From positions 1-39,975 of the forward strand of contig JBBBWG010029766.1 of the NCBI GenBank assembly GCA_037176905.1: DNA of 39,975 nt, in the 5' to 3' direction. A model generated the notes under the pieces. That model was not told the DNA's origin. It did not search any database and saw nothing but the letters and a program-made list of their open reading frames with translations. Position numbers and translations under genes: made by a program. Source of the stretch: Azolla pinnata (lineage: Eukaryota > Streptophyta > Polypodiopsida > Salviniales > Salviniaceae). Below are positions 35,009-39,975 of this stretch, one piece after another. Each line of letters begins with the position of its first letter. Positions within the stretch are counted from its first letter, which is position 1.

Positions 35009-38000
35009 TCAGGGAAGCCTAGGAAACTTTGTGAAGTCAGGCTGGCGTCGTTCTAAGAATGCATTCTTCCCTTCAGCAGCCTCTTCTGAGTTGTAGAAAA
35101 GCAGCGTCGCATTTCCAGCAAGCTCCTGTCAAACATGGTAAAACATGACCCACTAAACCCTAAAACCCTGAGCCCTAAGCCCTGACCATGAACCAAAAAA
35201 ATGATCTCCATTGTCATATATTTTCATATTGTCTATTGTTGAGAAGCATTTCGAAGAGCTCCACACAAAAGAGAATACCATCATCTTACCTGAAGTCCTG
35301 CATGTCCATCATCCGCCGCGTTTAATGCAGATTTAAGCAAGCGAACTGCAGTTGGGCTATTTCTTAATATCTCCCTACACCATTTTACGGTTTCCTCCTC
35401 TAGCTTCTTGACCTATAAACAACAAACTTTTATACTTAAGAAGGGAAGTACATTCTATCTAGTCAAAATACAATCTCTTGGACCATACTGGAACTACTGT
35501 ATTGATTAGCCCCATATTGAGCGCTTCTGCTGCTGTGTAAAACCGTGCCAGAAACCACATCTCACGAGCCTTCTTCTGTCCAACCTATCATGGAGGATTT
35601 GATACATGCATTTAGAAAACCCGTTACCCTGTTTCTTATACGATGAAAGGGGCAATAATGGAAGGTCTTGAAATGGACATTTTTGGCATAGCAAACCATA
35701 CTTTGTAGCTATGGTTTTCTACAAAAAATAAGTTGCATCCATTTTATGCTACATGCAATTCCATTCTCGAAGAAAGGGGAGAAAGAACCATGATTTTGAT
35801 CTCACCAGTCGTGCCATTATACTACAGCCATACCCTGCATCGAAGCTTCCAACCTACATGAGGGAGAGTATACAGATTATTCATACAGAGTAAATGCTTC
35901 AACCACCTCGTACGACAAAACATTAAGAACGACAGACTTCCGTTTGATGATCAATTCATAGATTTCCACCTTAGGTCCTGTTTGTCCAAACACTGCATTA
36001 TCTGCTGCGATTGTGAGGTCACATACCATGTGGAGAACATGGCCACCACCAACACAATATCCTGCAACCTAGCATAACATCTTTTCTTAGCATTGTAAAA
36101 TTATGTTCATATCCACCAAGAAGCCATTAGACAATGCCTGACATTGCAGCTAAGCATCAGAAATCAGATCCAACCTTACACAGTTGACTAAGAGTAAACC
36201 TGCTATTGCATCTAATAACTAGAAATCAGATTTAAAATAAAACAATGAGCTTACAGAACGCCTGCTATTGCACTTAAGCCTCAATCACCAAAGCACAATA
36301 CTAGCATGCAAGTAGCTTTGATTTCGTGCACTGAAATCCTTCACTACACGCGTTGAATCAGGTGCCAAAGTTTGCATGTGGACTAGTTACTTGTTCATGA
36401 ACAAAGTTCTGTAACCATTAGACTATGAACCTAAATTATGAATGAATCATTGTTCAAAATTAGCAAAAAGATGCCCATTCTTCCTGGAAACGACAACTAA
36501 AAAAACATGCTTTTAGAAAGATTCCCATACCATGGCAATCACAGGCTTTGGAATTCTCCGTATTTGTACCTGAGACACCCGTTGTTTACGAATCAGTGCC
36601 AACAAATTTGCTAATAAAACAACACAAAGAAAGCTTTGATTGATCAGAAATGAGCCTTTGGCAAAGATATTGAATTGGGGGAACGTGGGGCAGTGATGCT
36701 CTAGTCTTTTGCCCCCCCCCCCCCCCCCCATTTGTTTGAATGTCAAAACTCTTGATTTGTCATTCTAGAAACCAAAAGAGATTTAAAACATAGACCAAAG
36801 AGAACGTACCTGAACATCAAGAATATTTAGGCGCCCGATCTTGTCACTACCTACATACCCATGTTTCCCTCGAACTGCTTGATCACCTCCACTGCAAAAA
36901 GCTTCAGTGCCCTGAAATATGGTTACCAGAACAAATGTAGTGTAAGCTGATCGTTGTTTTACAAGCTCAGCTAGCCCAATCTTGGAGATAAACTAGGACA
37001 GATGTGTGTTTTCGGATACGAAGCACATGAAAAGCTTGCAGAAATGGGTATGTGCCTTGGGTTTGGTATATTTCAATGTGATGTATTCTTGGTTTACATC
37101 ATTGAGCTTGATGAAAGAGCATGAGCAATCAAATGAAATCTCCATGAATTGAGTATGGCTTGATGCCCTTAGGATACAATGTCTAAACATGATTTCAGTA
37201 CAATAAATTCTTGGTTTGCAAGACTGCTGGGTTGAAAGCTTGATGTACATGAGCTCTCGACTAGATGTATGTCTTAAAACACGGATTTATGAGAAGTTAC
37301 AATGTCTAGGCTCTCCCATTCCCAATTAGGGTTTATGCGGGAGAAGAGACAAGCGAATCGTAGCTCAGTGAGGCAAAGTTACATCATTCATCAAAGATTC
37401 AACCGAGTACCTTCCCGGTGAGGATGACCACTCCTACTTCTGTATCATCTCTTGCATAATTAAATGCTCTCTGGAGCTCCGCTACAGTCTGTGGACGAAA
37501 TGCATTCCGCCTCTCAGGTCGGTTTATGGTAATCTGTGGCAACAAAACCAGGAAAAAGAAAACAGAAAAGATGAGAGAAGGTTATGGTAAATCAAATCGA
37601 GATCAACCATAACACTAGAACACTAAATACTGCATTTGCACAACGGTAGTGAAACTAGAATGGAGGAATTAGTTACAGCGATAGAGAGACCTTGGCTATG
37701 CCTTCATTCTCCGCTTTTTCGTAGATTATGTCCTGGAGGTCGGGCCCAGGGAGAGGGCAAGCTTTCCAAGAAGCGGGAGTGGACGGGACGTCGCCATGGA
37801 TTCTCTGATAACTCGACGTACTGTGGGCCGGAATGTGCGGTGAGGAAGAATCAGAAGGATCCGAAGGAGACGAAGAAGAAGAAGAGGAAGCGGAAGATAG
37901 CGATGGAGAAGAGGAAGCGTGGCGAAAGAGGAGGTGGGAATGGATGGGAGGCAGTGTGCGGAGATGGCGACCGATCACATCGATGCGATGGGCAGCAGCA

Positions 38001-38113
38001 GAAGCAGAAGCAGAAGCAGAAGCAGAAGCGACGGAGCTCTTCTTCTGCTGCGGAAGCTGCCGACGGGAGGCGAGAGCAGCAGCGCCATCGCCATCGCCAT
38101 CGCCATTATCCAT
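35009..38113 (-). CDS. NS: 1,4-dihydroxy-2-naphthoyl-CoA synthase (naphthoate synthase), peroxisomal
   Basis: Crotonase-fold enzyme that closes the second ring of phylloquinone from o-succinylbenzoyl-CoA in plant peroxisomes (MenB homologue). Nine exons: 38113-37691, 37533-37411, 36911-36810, 36569-36531, 36068-35970, 35853-35806, 35584-35489, 35412-35290, 35125-35009; 389 residues. All eight introns are phase 0. ATG 38113 is the first ATG in frame. Residues 43-51, RIDVIGRHL, fit the PTS2 peroxisomal signal. A Ser/Ala run from a GCAGAA-type repeat precedes it. Conserved blocks follow: [90 protein letters not shown], and the end [11 protein letters not shown]. The glycine in GQTGPK matches the bicarbonate-dependent MenB class. 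It converges with the receptor kinase gene. Confidence 0.96.
35154..35188. repeat. Telomere-like repeats in the last intron of the NS gene
   Basis: AAACCCTAAAACCCT followed by GAGCCCTAAGCCCTGA, four or five degenerate units of the plant telomere repeat, inside the intron between the exons at 35290 and 35125. Confidence 0.75.
36712..36729. repeat. (C)18 homopolymer in an NS intron
   Basis: Eighteen consecutive C on the + strand, which is G18 in the sense orientation of the NS gene, between the exons at 36810 and 36569. Such runs are unstable and prone to sequencing length error. Confidence 0.85.
37993..38030 (-). repeat. (GCAGAA)n repeat encoding the Ser-Ala run of NS
   Basis: About five GCAGAA units preceded by GCAGCAGCA; on the - strand they encode alternating Ser and Ala directly before the PTS2 motif. 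Repeat length changes would alter spacing but keep the frame. Confidence 0.85.
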
Positions 38114-38202
38114 TCCCTCCGTCTCTCTGTCTTCTCCTCTCTCGTCTCTCGCTTGTGGGCGATATTGTGCAAATAAATCCCTTCGAAGCAACACTTAGTG
38201 GC

Positions 38203-38262
38203 CTTTAATCACATCCTTAATCACAACCTGATCCTTAATCACAAATTGATCCTTGATCATTT
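38203..38262. repeat. Short direct repeats in the NS upstream region
   Basis: The motif ATCCTTAATCACA occurs twice, with shortened or varied copies (TTTAATCACA, GATCCTTGATCA) on either side. They lie 90-150 bases upstream of the NS ATG, so they are in its leader or core promoter and might be a repeated factor-binding site. Confidence 0.6.
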
Positions 38263-39975
38263 GGTCGATCGTAGGATGAACTTCGCTTAATCCTCTTCTT
38301 AATCATGCAATGACACATCGTCGTCGCCATCATCATCAACAACACGATGCAATTGTTAAATTGTCGTGATTGTGAGCTCCGATCTGCAGAAGGTAAGGAA
38401 GATTGTTGATGGTGCTAAGGCGGACCTGCACCTCCTTAATCTCCCCATTTACCAGTCTGTGCTAATCCGAATTGTACACTGCGTTTTGCGACGTAAGCAT
38501 GTGCTTAGCTCACAAGTGTTGTGGCTATGCTGATAGAGTCTTAGCACTCGTTCAGAACGAGACCGGTGCAAATCAGGGAAAACCAAAGTTGTCCCATGCC
38601 CCCCGTTTTGCCACGACATGTGTGAACCGATACCGTATCACCGTTGCTGCTCCAAATGCTGCATCCTCCAACTGTGACCAGATACATAGTGCTTGACACA
38701 CTACTGCAGAGCCATGGTGTTAGTAACGCGATCGAGTTACGAATCATCCAATATTGTCACTGCATTTTGCCCTGAAATTTCATTTAGTCCTTTGGCCTTC
38801 ACTAGACCAGGTGCTGATTCTTCCTAGTAGATCCATGACAGCGCTTCCCTGCTTACAATATGGTTGACAAACATTCTATTTGTAACTTAGAAACTATATA
38901 TTTCAGAACATTCCCTATCATGCACTCTTCACCTTAATTATAACCAAGGTGATAACATGTATTTCTCTACATGGAGTCAAGGCCAAATGATTTAAGCGGA
39001 GGAGCTTTTTTTACGTTTTTAGAGCTCTAAGCTTTTTACGAGGTTCTTAAAGTTGTTAGTAGAGAATTCTAGAAAAGATGAGCGATGTTAGAAAGGCTCA
39101 CGTATATTACATAGATACATATAGATTGTAATATTCGCATTTGCTCGAAATATCAAGCGTGAATATACGAATGACAAATTGCAAATACTTTATTTATTAT
39201 ATTTTAATATTAAAATAAAATGAAGAAACTCAGTGAAGCAATAAGGTCAAAGAGGTTTATACAGTGAATTTGGGTTCGAATCTCACACATCACTTTTTAT
39301 AATTCTCTTTTACATATTATATTTTATTTAATTTGATTATTTAATTATTTTTATTTTACATATATTAGTTTTACAAACTAATGGTTTATTTTATACTTTA
39401 AAGCTTTTTTTCATTCTCAAATAATACTTTTATACTTAAATACAAATGCACAAATGTATTCTTGACTAAAATCTATGAATACATCTATATAAATACACAT
39501 ATACTTGTTTGCATATATACATGCAAAGATACATCAATGTTCTTAGAGTATCATTACTATGTTTAAAGTATTCATATTGAAGAGATTGGGACATGACATT
39601 GAGTCTCAAAATTTTAGATTCCATTTGGTTAGGAAGTGATGATAATTTCTTCTGTATCGTGGTGTTACCGATGGTTCTTTGAGTAGGTAGACAAGGAAGC
39701 AGGTGGTGTTATGTGAGGTTTAATTGCAATACATTCCAAGATTGATCTTATTGGCAAATATTAATCTTTGGCCTTCAAGGAACAACCTGATACATCCCAA
39801 GATTGATCAACCACTGACGCTCTAGTCAAGATCCCTTACTCAAGTTAGAATAGTACTGTAAATGTTAATTCAAACCCTTAATTAGGTTAAGCATGCACGA
39901 TACAAGCAAGGAGTTTAAGCTATGTATTTCTAGTGTAATATTAACCATTCCACACATGGAAAGGGGAGACCGAAT
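38263..39975. other. AT-rich end region with no recognised protein gene
   Basis: Reading frames are short and resemble nothing known. From about 39,060 the sequence becomes strongly AT-rich with TATTTTA-type repeats. A tRNA-like remnant is at 39226-39300. The upstream promoter of NS (- strand) lies at the left edge. Confidence 0.55.
39226..39300 (+). repeat. tRNA-like remnant, possible SINE head
   Basis: AAACTCAGTGAAGC (39227-39240) resembles a tRNA D-arm / A box, and GGGTTCGAATCTC (39272-39284) is a near-perfect B box with TTCGAAT loop. Their spacing of about 43 bases matches a tRNA. The T-stem still shows three or four possible pairs, but the acceptor and anticodon stems do not form. A CTTTTTAT run follows. 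It is therefore a decayed tRNA gene or the tRNA-derived head of a SINE, not a working tRNA. Confidence 0.4.

Noticed and set aside
39272-39284. Functional tRNA gene
   Set aside because: Only the B box and part of the D-arm are present; acceptor and anticodon stems do not form.

Overview
This is nuclear DNA of a land plant. The genes carry GT-AG introns and encode plant families: a GLR-type glutamate receptor channel, a G-type lectin receptor kinase, a DUF1191 membrane protein, and a peroxisomal naphthoate synthase of phylloquinone synthesis. A plant-type non-LTR retrotransposon is also present. Short introns, GC-rich exons and dense microsatellites are evident, but I cannot name the lineage. 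There are no operons, phage or CRISPR features.

Layout. At 1.5-3.9 kb (+) lies a three-exon UBP22/USP22-like deubiquitinase. At 5.5-10.4 kb (+) lies a nine-exon MFS transporter of the molybdate-anion (MFSD5/DUF791) family, with a 2-kb second intron. At 12.3-13.5 kb (-) lies a single-exon DUF1191 protein. At 15.8-20.1 kb (-) lies a six-exon GLR channel gene; a 315-codon acidic reading frame (14.9-15.8 kb) overlaps its stop codon. At 20.3-23.8 kb (+) a 5'-truncated, frameshifted LINE sits about 135 bp upstream of the GLR start codon. From 23.8 to 31.2 kb I recognise no gene; the stretch is full of simple and tandem repeats and has one possible gene start at 26,040. At 31.2-34.0 kb (+) lies an intronless G-type lectin receptor kinase. 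At 35.0-38.1 kb (-) lies a nine-exon naphthoate synthase gene, convergent with the kinase. From 38.2 kb to the end the DNA is AT-rich, with a tRNA-like remnant near 39.25 kb.

The genes do not form a pathway. They cover chromatin deubiquitination, anion transport, ion-channel signalling, receptor-kinase signalling and quinone synthesis. The most interesting structure is at the 3' end of the GLR gene. A 73- or 91-nt intron with GT-AG ends would remove the stop codon and join the channel, in frame, to an acidic tail of about 310 residues. Other points of note are a 25-glycine upstream ORF overlapping the deubiquitinase start, a 32-nt microexon in the channel pore, an exact 51-bp tandem duplication in the receptor kinase, and several G-quadruplex or Z-DNA candidate tracts.

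Exon boundaries were inferred by eye from splice signals, reading frame and remembered family conservation. No alignment or transcript data were used.
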